From assembly GCF_003477705.1 (NCBI RefSeq), contig NZ_QUDV01000003.1:1-64000 (forward strand): a stretch of 64,000 bases of DNA, read 5' to 3'. This document shows positions 1 through 6,797 of the stretch, piece after piece. The stretch is from Dorea sp. AF36-15AT (lineage in GTDB: Bacteria > Bacillota > Clostridia > Lachnospirales > Lachnospiraceae). A program made the translations under genes and the position numbers. The notes below the pieces were generated by a model that made no database searches, was not told the origin of the DNA, and saw nothing but the letters and a program-made list of their open reading frames with translations. The first letter of the stretch is position 1, and the number at the start of each line of letters is the position of its first letter.

Positions 1-1
1 T

Positions 2-40
2 GCGCGGTACATTTTATCTGCAATCTTGCCATTTAATTAA
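2..40 (+). CDS. C-terminal tail of an upstream phage gene (partial)
   Basis: The first 13 codons in this frame are open and end in TAA just before the ribosome site of the next phage gene. They would encode the last 12 residues of a protein that starts outside the window. Spacing and strand fit a phage tail operon, but the piece is too short to identify and chance openness is possible. Confidence 0.35.
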   Translation, partial: ARYILSAILPFN

Positions 41-63
41 GAACCACTCCGGAAAGGAGTGAT

Positions 64-435
64 ATGAAACTCGTATTTAATGATGCCACAGAACTGGTTA
101 TCCAGTCTGCGGACATTCAGTCAGATGGAGGGCTTCTGATCAAGACTATCTCAGCATCAGAGGAAAATTTGAAAACCATGTTTTCTGATCAGACCAAGAC
201 AAAAAAGATGGTTGTGAAAGAGCGTGAGTCCACACTGGGAGAGTATGAGAATTACACCAACATGGATGCCATTGTGAAGTACACAGCCGGCATTACTGGC
301 GTGATTCTTTATAAGGTTGGTGAGACACCGGCAGAAAAGATAGAAGCCCTTACGGCAGAGAATGCTGAGCTGAAAAAGACTGTTGACATGCTTCAGGGAT
401 GCATTCTTGAAATGTCCGAGCTGGTATATCAGTAA
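64..435 (+). CDS. Phage protein of unknown function, tail region
   Basis: Encodes 123 residues, preceded by GGAAAGGAG at good spacing. Residues 1-90 look like a mixed alpha/beta fold. The last 35 residues, rich in Glu, Leu and Lys, should form a short coiled coil, so the protein probably oligomerises. I do not recognise a named family. It lies directly upstream of a CD1375-like peptide and the tail fibre gene, which places it in the tail module of the prophage. Codon use and spacing match its neighbours. Confidence 0.7.
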   Translation: MKLVFNDATELVIQSADIQSDGGLLIKTISASEENLKTMFSDQTKTKKMVVKERESTLGEYENYTNMDAIVKYTAGITGVILYKVGETPAEKIEALTAENAELKKTVDMLQGCILEMSELVYQ

Positions 436-491
436 TGGTAACTTTATTAACAAATTTATTCATATTATTACAAAATTCAGGAGGTAAAGAA

Positions 492-629
492 ATGATTGCA
501 ATGTTATGGGCACAGCAGATTATATTAGAAAAGAAGACCTACGCACAGGTACCGAGACTCTTAAAGGATAAGGTAAAAGAGGTTCTGATTGATTCGGGAA
601 TGGAAGAACTTGTAACAGAGGAGCAGTAG
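492..629 (+). CDS. Small phage protein, CD1375-like
   Basis: Encodes 45 residues. An upstream in-frame ATG at 435 overlaps the previous stop but lacks a ribosome site; the ATG at 492 follows AGGAGGTAAAG, so I take 492 as the start. The sequence (a hydrophobic start, then LLKDKVKEVL and an acidic tail) resembles the tiny CD1375-type proteins found beside tail fibre genes in clostridial prophages. That match is from memory of the family pattern and its function is unknown. Confidence 0.6.
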   Translation: MIAMLWAQQIILEKKTYAQVPRLLKDKVKEVLIDSGMEELVTEEQ

Positions 630-630
630 T

Positions 631-3102
631 ATGGACAATATCGTATCTGTAAAATTAGATTCCAGATACGCATCCACGCTGGGGGTATGGCAGTATGATT
701 ACGGTCAGGTGCTCCGGATCACAGGTCCGGAGCTTCCACCGGCAGTGGAAGTGCAGTTTTCGCTGGATGAGAAATCAGGAGAGACATTATCCAGAGTCGG
801 CACGACGGTGGATGGAGTTACAGAGGCAAAGATCCCGGACGAATTACTGACACACAGTGCGACAAGTAATTACCGGATCTATGCTTATATCTATCTGACA
901 GATGAGACTTCTGGAAATACAAAGTATGAGATCACAATCCCGGTTAGAGTGCGAAGTAAACCAACCTCTCCAGCGGAAGATCCAGAGACGGATCCAGACC
1001 TTTTCCGGGAGACAGTCGTAGCGGTCAATGCATCGGCCGAACGAGCTGAGAATGCTGCAAGCTCTGCGACGGAAAGCGCAGCATCGGCAGAAGAGACGCT
1101 TATAGAGATCAAGCGTGTGACAGATGGTATTTCGGAAAATATCGAGAATGCCAACACAATGAAGTCTGAGCTCTCTGATATGATCAACAGTGCAGGGATC
1201 GAGAAGAAAGAGCTGGAATCATCAATTGGAAAAGCCGGAGAAGCAAAGACACAGTTAGACAATTCTATCAGTTCGGACGGAGAACAGAAGTCAACACTAG
1301 ACACTACAATAGAACAGGCGAACACCATAGATGCATCGTTGAAAGATCAGATAGGTAGTGCTGAGCAGATACAAGAAAATATTGAGCAGATTAGAAAGAA
1401 TAAAGATGACATTAGTTTGCTAAATGAAGATTTAGAGGAAGTCAAGGACAAGAAAATCACCAAATTTTACGCATCGAATCAGGGCGAAACTCATCTTGCC
1501 GATTCTGACAATGGCAAGATTCAAGATATGATAATATATGGGAGGTCAAGCCAATTTACAACTACTGGTAAGAATTTATTGAAATATCCGTATATAGAAA
1601 CAACTAAAACGTCTCAAGGCATAATGTTCACGGATAATAAGGATGGAAGCATTAATGTTAGTGGATCTGCCACAGGGATGGCTTATTACAATTTATATTC
1701 GAATCGTGACGGCAAACGTTTAACACTTGCAAGTGGAACGTATAAGCTAGTTACAAAAGGGAGAAGAGGGTGTGATGTAGTTGTGAACAATGGTGTAACT
1801 TCTGCAAAAAACGAAGGAACATTCACGATCACAGAAGGGCACAATGAAATCTATTGTTATATTGCAATACAGGAAGGTTTAACAGTAGATGAAACAATCT
1901 ATCCTATGATTCAATTAGCATCTAGTATAGATGAATCTTACGAGCCTTATACTGGTGGAAAGCCATCCCCGAACCCAGATTATCCGCAGGAAATAAAAAG
2001 AGTGGTGAATCCGACTATGAAGGTGTGTGGAAAAAATTTATGGGATAATTTTAAAACATTATCATTAGGAAACGTCGAACAAAAAAATGGAACATATATA
2101 GCAACAGCAGATAATATGCAAGTAGACATAACAATGAAATCTGTTGGCGCTAGACCGTTGCTTTTAAAAGCGAATAATGCTTATACATTTTCATTAAAAA
2201 CCACAGTTAGTATTTCAAGTCCTAAATTTGTATGCTTAAGATACACGAATGGTGAAAGCAATAACATTATTTTTACAAACAAGAATTTTGTTAATTTTGT
2301 TCCCAAAAGAGATGTAGAAAAGGTAGGCTTTATTTTATATGAAAGCGTTGCAGGAGATAAAGTATATGATGTCCAGTTGGAAATGGGTTCAGAAGCTACA
2401 TATTATGAACCATACACCGAGCAATCCGTCCAGCTCCCCTACACTCTCAACGCCATCCCAGTAGCATCTGGCGGCAATGTAACGATTAACGGTCAGCAGT
2501 ATATTGCGGATAGAGTTGTGGAAAAAGACGGTGTATTTGGCATCGAAAGAAATATTCGAGAAATCCATACGAATACAAAAACTATGAATAACAGCGAGGA
2601 GTATCCTGGATGGAAAAATGTAGAAGGCATATCTGATGTTACATATTACAATGTGGATCCCGTAGGAGACTCCAGAAAACTTACTTTGATATCTAATTTT
2701 ACACGGGCTACTTTTTTGCAAAATAATAAAGGAACAAATAATATCTTGTACTATATAAAGCATATTATTGGTTATTCACAATCTGAATTAATTGCTAAAG
2801 CCATAGATGTAGATATGTATATCAGATTGCAAGATGCTATATTTGAGCCTCTTCCGGGGGATATACAAGCTAAATTGCGAACCCTTGTCACCAACTACCC
2901 AGTAACCAACATCTCCGTCACATCCGACCAGTTAGACGGATATACAGTATTTAACTACCCGATTAGCATGGCTAATGGATGGAATTATGTAAAACAGCAG
3001 TTAGGAGACACTAGAGACTACATCTACGACATGGATATACAATCAGCAGAAGCCTATGTGAACAGTGAGTACGCAGTAGCACTTACAGAATTGGAGGTAT
3101 GA
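631..3102 (+). CDS. Phage baseplate upper protein / tail fibre (BppU-like)
   Basis: Encodes 823 residues. Residues 1-105 look like the beta-sandwich N-terminal domain of BppU-type baseplate proteins, which dock the fibre to the baseplate. Residues about 130-290 are rich in Ala, Glu, Ser and Asn with heptad character and should form a trimeric coiled-coil shaft. Two later segments starting with the same GKNL motif (near residues 313 and 465) look like repeated carbohydrate-binding-type beta domains, probably used for host surface recognition. The base composition becomes more AT-rich from about 1.5 kb onward, typical of swapped receptor-binding modules. It is followed immediately by the XkdX-like gene. 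Confidence 0.8.
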   Translation: MDNIVSVKLDSRYASTLGVWQYDYGQVLRITGPELPPAVEVQFSLDEKSGETLSRVGTTVDGVTEAKIPDELLTHSATSNYRIYAYIYLTDETSGNTKYEITIPVRVRSKPTSPAEDPETDPDLFRETVVAVNASAERAENAASSATESAASAEETLIEIKRVTDGISENIENANTMKSELSDMINSAGIEKKELESSIGKAGEAKTQLDNSISSDGEQKSTLDTTIEQANTIDASLKDQIGSAEQIQENIEQIRKNKDDISLLNEDLEEVKDKKITKFYASNQGETHLADSDNGKIQDMIIYGRSSQFTTTGKNLLKYPYIETTKTSQGIMFTDNKDGSINVSGSATGMAYYNLYSNRDGKRLTLASGTYKLVTKGRRGCDVVVNNGVTSAKNEGTFTITEGHNEIYCYIAIQEGLTVDETIYPMIQLASSIDESYEPYTGGKPSPNPDYPQEIKRVVNPTMKVCGKNLWDNFKTLSLGNVEQKNGTYIATADNMQVDITMKSVGARPLLLKANNAYTFSLKTTVSISSPKFVCLRYTNGESNNIIFTNKNFVNFVPKRDVEKVGFILYESVAGDKVYDVQLEMGSEATYYEPYTEQSVQLPYTLNAIPVASGGNVTINGQQYIADRVVEKDGVFGIERNIREIHTNTKTMNNSEEYPGWKNVEGISDVTYYNVDPVGDSRKLTLISNFTRATFLQNNKGTNNILYYIKHIIGYSQSELIAKAIDVDMYIRLQDAIFEPLPGDIQAKLRTLVTNYPVTNISVTSDQLDGYTVFNYPISMANGWNYVKQQLGDTRDYIYDMDIQSAEAYVNSEYAVALTELEV

Positions 3103-3104
3103 TT

Positions 3105-3254
3105 ATGTTATACAAGACACTGAAAAAATTAAAGGAAAGAAACGGTCTGACAGAAGATCTGAAGAATAAGATTGACATTTTCTTCGCCACGGGCAGGATT
3201 ACTGAGGAGCAGTACAATGAGTTGATGGATATTGGCAATAAAGAAATTCGCTAA
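3105..3254 (+). CDS. XkdX family phage protein
   Basis: A 49-residue gene that starts with ATG three bases after the tail fibre stop region and follows GGAGGTATGATT. The helical pattern (LYKTLKKLKE, then DIFFATGRITEEQYNEL) matches the XkdX family of small proteins encoded right after tail fibre genes in Gram-positive phages; the ITEEQYNEL part is the typical signature. The function is unknown, but the position is very constant across prophages. A longer open frame that overlaps its 3' end starts with TTG and has no ribosome site, so it was not kept. Confidence 0.7.
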   Translation: MLYKTLKKLKERNGLTEDLKNKIDIFFATGRITEEQYNELMDIGNKEIR

Positions 3255-3301
3255 ACGGGGCTTTAGTGAACTAGCAGAGGTGAATACATGGAGATACGAG
3301 C

Positions 3302-3323
3302 AAGACCTTCGGGTCTTATTTTT
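3302..3323 (+). terminator. Hairpin with U-tract between phage genes
   Basis: AAGACC, loop TTCG, GGTCTT, then ATTTTT. The six-pair stem with a stable tetraloop and T-run looks like a weak or leaky intrinsic terminator ahead of the lysis genes. Confidence 0.55.
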
Positions 3324-3352
3324 ATACAGAAAATTAGGAAAGGAACAAATAT

Positions 3353-3580
3353 ATGGCACCAGAAGTAGCAGTTGCTATCTGCTCACTCATCGGAACATTG
3401 GTCGGCAGCCTGGCCGGAATCATGACGGCCAACAAACTGACCACATACCGGATTGAGCAGTTAGAGGAAAAAGTAAAGAAACATAACAACCTTGTGGAAC
3501 GTATGGTAGTAGTAGAACAGTCTACGAAATCAGCGCATCATAGGCTGGACGAATTGTTTGAAGAAAGAGAGGGACATTAA
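3353..3580 (+). CDS. Small membrane protein of the phage lysis module
   Basis: Encodes 75 residues and follows AGGAAAGGAAC. Residues 4-25 form one hydrophobic segment rich in Gly and Ala. Residues 33-72 are charged with heptad spacing and should be a coiled coil. This layout (membrane segment first, coiled coil after) is common for holin-associated proteins in prophages, although it is reversed compared with typical XhlA. The stop codon overlaps the start of the holin gene, so the two are probably translated together. Confidence 0.65.
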   Translation: MAPEVAVAICSLIGTLVGSLAGIMTANKLTTYRIEQLEEKVKKHNNLVERMVVVEQSTKSAHHRLDELFEEREGH

Positions 3581-3786
3581 TGAAAGATTGGAAGAAATGG
3601 GCAAAATGCGCCGGTATCAGAGCCGTGAAGACAGTAGCGCAGACAGCAGTTGCAACGATTGGCACAGCGACAGTGCTTAACCAGGTGGATGCGAAGCTTG
3701 TGGTATCAGCGTCAGTGCTGGCAGGAATCCTGTCACTGCTGACCAGTGTAGCTACTGGATTGCCGGAGTGTAGTGAGGGCGAGTAA
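3580..3786 (+). CDS. Phage holin
   Basis: Encodes 68 residues, with a positively charged start (MKDWKKWAKC), two hydrophobic segments (about residues 16-32 and 41-60) and an acidic tail. The features fit the small two-helix holins of the r1t-like type, which form the membrane lesion that lets the endolysin reach the wall. The start overlaps the preceding stop by one base. The endolysin gene follows after a terminator-like hairpin. Confidence 0.75.
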   Translation: MKDWKKWAKCAGIRAVKTVAQTAVATIGTATVLNQVDAKLVVSASVLAGILSLLTSVATGLPECSEGE

Positions 3787-3811
3787 TCGCTTGCTTATAA
3801 TGAAAATGATT

Positions 3812-3838
3812 GAGCCTGGAGAGATCCGGGCTCTTTTT
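3812..3838 (+). terminator. Intrinsic terminator-like hairpin before endolysin
   Basis: GAGCCTGGA pairs with TCCGGGCTC around a GAGA loop (nine pairs including one G-T wobble in this strand) and is followed by TTTTTG. It sits between holin and endolysin, so it probably attenuates rather than ends late transcription. Confidence 0.6.
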
Positions 3839-3856
3839 GTATGGAAAGGAGAAAAT

Positions 3857-4669
3857 ATGAGTCTAATATCAAATAGTGGTCATGATGAGAATGGCGGTTA
3901 TCGCGGGGGAAAAGCTGGGGATCAGATCGGCACAGAATGGTATCTGAGATCCTGGTATGACAGACCGTGGAATTGCGTGATCAGACATCCGAATTCGAAG
4001 GTCAGAGAACTGATTGCAGAGCTTGCCGTGAAAGCGGCGAAGAATGACAAAATCGGGTATGACCAAGATGAAAGAGTTACATACTGGTCGCAGCTCCAGA
4101 AGGTCGGATATGATCCATCTAAGATAACCGTACCATGTGAGGAAGACTGCTCAGCTGGAGTGATGGCGAATGTCAAGGCAGTAGGATATCTCTTAGGTAT
4201 TGAAGCGCTGAAGAATGTACCAATCACAAGCACCTGGTACATGAGAGATACTCTGAAGAATGCTGGATTTGAAATTCTAACAGCATCAAAGTATCTAAAG
4301 AGCCCAGACTATCTGAAACGTGGTGACATTCTGCTGAATGATGCGAAGCACACAGCAACTAACGTAGAAGATGGAAAGTACGCAGGAGAATTAACTGGCA
4401 CATCAAGCGGAACAGGAGGGAAAATAACCGTGAATGCAAGTATGCCTATATTAAAGAAAGGAATGACTGGATCAGCAGTGCGAGTATGGCAGCAGATCCT
4501 GTGCGCCGCCGGATATAACACCGCAGTAGATAGTTCATTTGGAGATGATACAGAAGAAAAGACAGAAAAATTAGAAAAAGCAAAAGGAATCACGAAAGAT
4601 CCGAATCAAGTAGGACCGGCAGCGTGGAAAGCTGGACTGGAAATTCTCACAGCGAAGAAAACATTCTAA
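3857..4669 (+). CDS. Phage endolysin: Cys amidase/peptidase plus peptidoglycan-binding domain
   Basis: Encodes 270 residues from the ATG at 3857, which follows GGAAAGGAG; a longer in-frame start at 3773 overlaps the holin gene and the hairpin and is unlikely. Residues 1-170 form a cysteine-hydrolase-like domain of the NlpC/CHAP type common in clostridial phages. Cys94 and Cys98 lie in the motif CEEDCSAG, and one of them is the likely nucleophile. Residues 195-265 resemble a PG_binding_1 repeat (GSAVRVWQQIL, then a F-G-D motif). No signal peptide is present, so release depends on the holin next door. This is the last gene of the lysis block and a strong terminator follows. Confidence 0.8.
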   Translation: MSLISNSGHDENGGYRGGKAGDQIGTEWYLRSWYDRPWNCVIRHPNSKVRELIAELAVKAAKNDKIGYDQDERVTYWSQLQKVGYDPSKITVPCEEDCSAGVMANVKAVGYLLGIEALKNVPITSTWYMRDTLKNAGFEILTASKYLKSPDYLKRGDILLNDAKHTATNVEDGKYAGELTGTSSGTGGKITVNASMPILKKGMTGSAVRVWQQILCAAGYNTAVDSSFGDDTEEKTEKLEKAKGITKDPNQVGPAAWKAGLEILTAKKTF

Positions 4670-4700
4670 AAACCATTGAGAGCGAATGGAATATATATAA

Positions 4701-4741
4701 TTTTGCAAGGGGCGAGAAATCGCCCCTTTTTTATTGCAAAA
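4701..4741 (+). terminator. Rho-independent terminator after the lysis operon
   Basis: GGGGCGA, loop GAAA, TCGCCCC, then TTTTTT. Outer bases (TTTGCAA and TTGCAAA) can extend the stem. This is a textbook intrinsic terminator that closes late phage transcription. Confidence 0.9.
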
Positions 4742-4754
4742 AACTAAAAAACTG

Positions 4755-4783
4755 TTGACTATTGGACACCAATAGCATATAAT
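4755..4783 (+). promoter_or_regulatory. Sigma-A promoter for the prophage accessory genes
   Basis: TTGACT at 4755-4760 and TATAAT at 4778-4783 with exactly 17 bases between. It comes right after the lysis terminator, so the small genes that follow can be expressed independently of the lytic cycle, as expected for lysogenic (moron) genes. Confidence 0.85.
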
Positions 4784-4816
4784 AAAATCATCAAAGGAAA
4801 GCAGGAGGACAAAGCA

Positions 4817-5293
4817 ATGAAATATAGTGTAGAGTTTAGCTGTGGACATACAGAAGAAGTACAGATTTACGGAAAAGCAGAGGAGCGAGAAAGAAAGATT
4901 AGATACTTTGGAAAAAGTGGGCTTTGCCATGAATGCTATAAAAAGAAAATGAATGAAGAAAACGCAGAGAACTGCGAAGAAGTCGTAATGAGTTACAGAG
5001 AGTATAAAGAGAATTACGCAGGCTGCAAAACAAAGGCAGGAAGCTACGACAAGACAGAGAAAACGATCGTTGTATACGTGCCAAAAAAAGAAGAAAAAGA
5101 AGAAGACGCAAAAGAGATTTGCCAGAAAGCGTTAGAAGCAATTGTAAAAAGCAAAAATAAAACAGCTGAAGAAGTAACACCTGCAGACGTTTACGATGAG
5201 CTTGTAGAAAAAGGGTATGATATCCGGAGATTGAAAGATATGCCAGATAATATAAGGAACGATATTATTGAAAGAAAAGAGCACTGGTCATAA
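4817..5293 (+). CDS. Prophage accessory protein with N-terminal Cys-rich motif
   Basis: Encodes 158 residues, with GCAGGAGGAC as ribosome site. The N terminus has SCGHTE and CHECY spaced about 28 residues apart, which could bind zinc. The middle (about 85-110) is a Lys/Glu-rich helix, and the C-terminal third is helical. It resembles small zinc-finger-like proteins carried by mobile elements of Clostridia, but I do not recognise a characterised family. It is the first gene behind a strong promoter and has separate control from the lysis genes. Confidence 0.7.
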   Translation: MKYSVEFSCGHTEEVQIYGKAEERERKIRYFGKSGLCHECYKKKMNEENAENCEEVVMSYREYKENYAGCKTKAGSYDKTEKTIVVYVPKKEEKEEDAKEICQKALEAIVKSKNKTAEEVTPADVYDELVEKGYDIRRLKDMPDNIRNDIIERKEHWS

Positions 5294-5303
5294 GGAGGGC
5301 GCG

Positions 5304-5516
5304 ATGGAAGACAAGAAATATTATGTAGAAAATAGCCATGGAGTTAAAATTGATATGGACATAGCAATGTCGCTGATGGATGATGAATTGAGAGAGTATG
5401 TGGCTTATCAGCTTAGTTTGTCGTCAGATCAAGAGTTCTTTGATGTTTACGCGGAAGAACACAAAAAAAGATTCGGGGAGGAATGGGAACTTACAAAGAA
5501 GTCCCCATGTTATTAA
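5304..5516 (+). CDS. Prophage accessory protein, unknown
   Basis: Encodes 70 residues from the ATG at 5304, which follows AAGGAGGGCGCG; an earlier in-frame ATG at 5268 lies inside the previous gene and lacks a ribosome site. The protein is acidic and helical, with an MSLMDDELREYVAYQL core. No family recognised. It sits in a close-packed accessory operon, overlapping or abutting its neighbours. Confidence 0.65.
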   Translation: MEDKKYYVENSHGVKIDMDIAMSLMDDELREYVAYQLSLSSDQEFFDVYAEEHKKRFGEEWELTKKSPCY

Positions 5517-5517
5517 T

Positions 5518-6012
5518 ATGATAAAAAAATGCGTGGTGTGCGGAACGGAATTTAAATGTCCTCCAAGTGCCAAAAAAGTGACATGCTCAAAAGAATGTAG
5601 CAGAATCCGAAAGAAAGAAACTCACGAAGGGAAGAAGAATTTATGGAGCGAAGAGAGCAAAAGAAGGATTGCGGAACGAGGAAAAACAGAAAACCTTAAG
5701 CTTGGAACGAAGGCTGCAAAGAAAAGCCTAAAAAGTGGAAGGTTTGAAACGAATGTCAATGCAATAGATTGGCATTTGATTTCTCCAGAAGGAGCAGAAT
5801 ATAAATTCCATTCGCTGAATTTTTGGCTCAGAGAAAATTGCCGTGATTTGTTTGGATGCGAACCAGACAGCCGGGAATTTAACAATGTTAGATCTGGATT
5901 ATCTGGAGCCAAGAGAGCGATGAAGGGCGGAACTTACGGAAGTACAACGTACAAAGGATGGAAGTGTCTACCATGTGAAGAGGAGGAAAAGAAATGTACA
6001 CAAAAGAAATAG
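5518..6012 (+). CDS. Phage zinc-ribbon protein with homing-endonuclease-like C-terminal module
   Basis: Encodes 164 residues from the ATG at 5518, two bases after the previous stop. Residues 4-28 hold CVVCGTEF and CSKECSRIRK, a four-cysteine zinc ribbon. Residues about 83-155 (WHLISPEGAEYKF, SLNFWLRENC, a late YKGWKCL) resemble the DNA-recognition modules found at the ends of phage HNH and intron homing endonucleases. No HNH nuclease core is visible, so this may be a nuclease-derived DNA-binding protein. The assignment rests on pattern memory. Confidence 0.6.
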   Translation: MIKKCVVCGTEFKCPPSAKKVTCSKECSRIRKKETHEGKKNLWSEESKRRIAERGKTENLKLGTKAAKKSLKSGRFETNVNAIDWHLISPEGAEYKFHSLNFWLRENCRDLFGCEPDSREFNNVRSGLSGAKRAMKGGTYGSTTYKGWKCLPCEEEEKKCTQKK

Positions 6013-6314
6013 CACAATTATGCGGAGAGGCTTACTACGAAGTACTTAAAATCCTTAACGGAGCTAAGGGAGATGTTTATTCAGATGCGTCTTACAGATT
6101 TCCGTTCCGGTGCTTGATGTTGCTCTATCCAAGAGCTATAAAAATCGGAGCAACTAAAACACTGGATGAAAAAATGGGAGAGCTGATGAATCTTATATCT
6201 CCAGACGACATTAAAGATCTGATGGAAAAACCGATCCAACAGAGCATGATATTATATTACGAAATCGGAAGAAATAAACACCTGGAAAAGAGGAAAGCCA
6301 ATGAGAGAGATTGA
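5994..6314 (+). CDS. Prophage accessory protein, unknown
   Basis: Encodes 106 residues; the start overlaps the end of the zinc-ribbon gene and follows GAGGAGGAAAAG inside it. The protein is mostly helical, without signal peptide or membrane segment. No family recognised. Its end overlaps the start of the AbrB-like gene, so the whole accessory set appears to be one translationally coupled operon. Confidence 0.6.
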   Translation: MYTKEIAQLCGEAYYEVLKILNGAKGDVYSDASYRFPFRCLMLLYPRAIKIGATKTLDEKMGELMNLISPDDIKDLMEKPIQQSMILYYEIGRNKHLEKRKANERD

Positions 6315-6483
6315 AAGGAATATCATGTTTGGGAAAGCTGGTGGAAACGCAAGCAAGAACGCATATACTTGCCGGATATCCCTTCCAGCAGACGCTATTA
6401 AAACATTAGGAGTAACACCGGAAGACAGAACTGTCACGTTGGAGATTCTGGATGGGGCTGTGCTTATTAAAAAGAAAGCATAG
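6301..6483 (+). CDS. AbrB/MazE-like swapped-hairpin DNA-binding protein
   Basis: Encodes 60 residues and follows AGAGGAAAGCC. The C-terminal half (RISLPADAIKTLGV, then VTLEILDGAVLIKKKA) has the layout of the AbrB/SpoVT swapped-hairpin fold: a beta strand, SLP(A/K) turn, short helix, then the final ILxxxxLxI strand. Such proteins act as transition-state regulators or antitoxins. No toxin gene follows; the prophage ends about 130 bases later, so a regulatory role in lysogeny is as likely. Confidence 0.6.
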   Translation: MREIERNIMFGKAGGNASKNAYTCRISLPADAIKTLGVTPEDRTVTLEILDGAVLIKKKA

Positions 6484-6547
6484 ACTGCAAAAAAAGAAGA
6501 AATGGCAGCAGTTGACAACGACACCAGAAATATGGTAAGATTCAACA

Positions 6548-6565
6548 TGTCTCATTTGTGTCTCA
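6548..6565. repeat. Direct repeat TGTCTCA near the attachment site
   Basis: TGTCTCA at 6548-6554 and 6559-6565, an 11-base period, about 50 bases from the tRNA fragment. The position is where integrase arm sites normally lie, but only two copies are seen. Confidence 0.3.
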
Positions 6566-6616
6566 GATGGGACCTTAGAAACGGTGCGAATTCAATAAAT
6601 AGAGGGCGTTTGGATA

Positions 6617-6664
6617 ATTTGACTTTTAATCAAGTTGTCCGGGGTTCGAATCCCCGCACGCTCA
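6617..6664 (+). other. Prophage attachment site: 3' fragment of tRNA-Lys(UUU)
   Basis: The bases match the 3' half of a tRNA: anticodon loop CTTTTAA in a five-pair stem, a TTGTC variable loop, the T-arm CGGGG-TTCGAAT-CCCCG and the acceptor strand CACGCTCA. The expected 5' acceptor partner GAGCGTG is absent upstream, and the D-arm is not recognisable, so this is a truncated copy and not a working tRNA. Integrases of temperate phages commonly cross over here, keeping a whole tRNA at the other end. Phage genes lie on the left and chromosomal genes on the right, so this is the prophage's right boundary. Confidence 0.85.
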
Positions 6665-6677
6665 TGAGGGATGAGAG

Positions 6678-6718
6678 AGGCGTAGACTGCTATATTCGAT
6701 AGGGTTTACGCCTTTTCT
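6678..6718 (+). terminator. Terminator of the original tRNA-Lys transcription unit
   Basis: AGGCGTA pairs with TACGCCT across a 22-base loop, followed by TTTTCT. It lies just after the tRNA fragment and probably belonged to the tRNA gene before integration. Confidence 0.6.
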
Positions 6719-6797
6719 ATATGTTACAGGATATGAAGTGTGTTATAATAAAAAATGAGAGTTAAAAGCATTATAAAATACTAAAGAGGAACAAGGA

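Noticed and set aside
3232..3456. 74-codon frame between XkdX and the lysis genes
   Set aside because: TTG start inside XkdX with no ribosome site, and it runs through the terminator-like hairpin.
6502..6702. 66-codon frame across the tRNA fragment
   Set aside because: It runs through the attachment site and tRNA-derived bases and has no ribosome site; clearly fortuitous.
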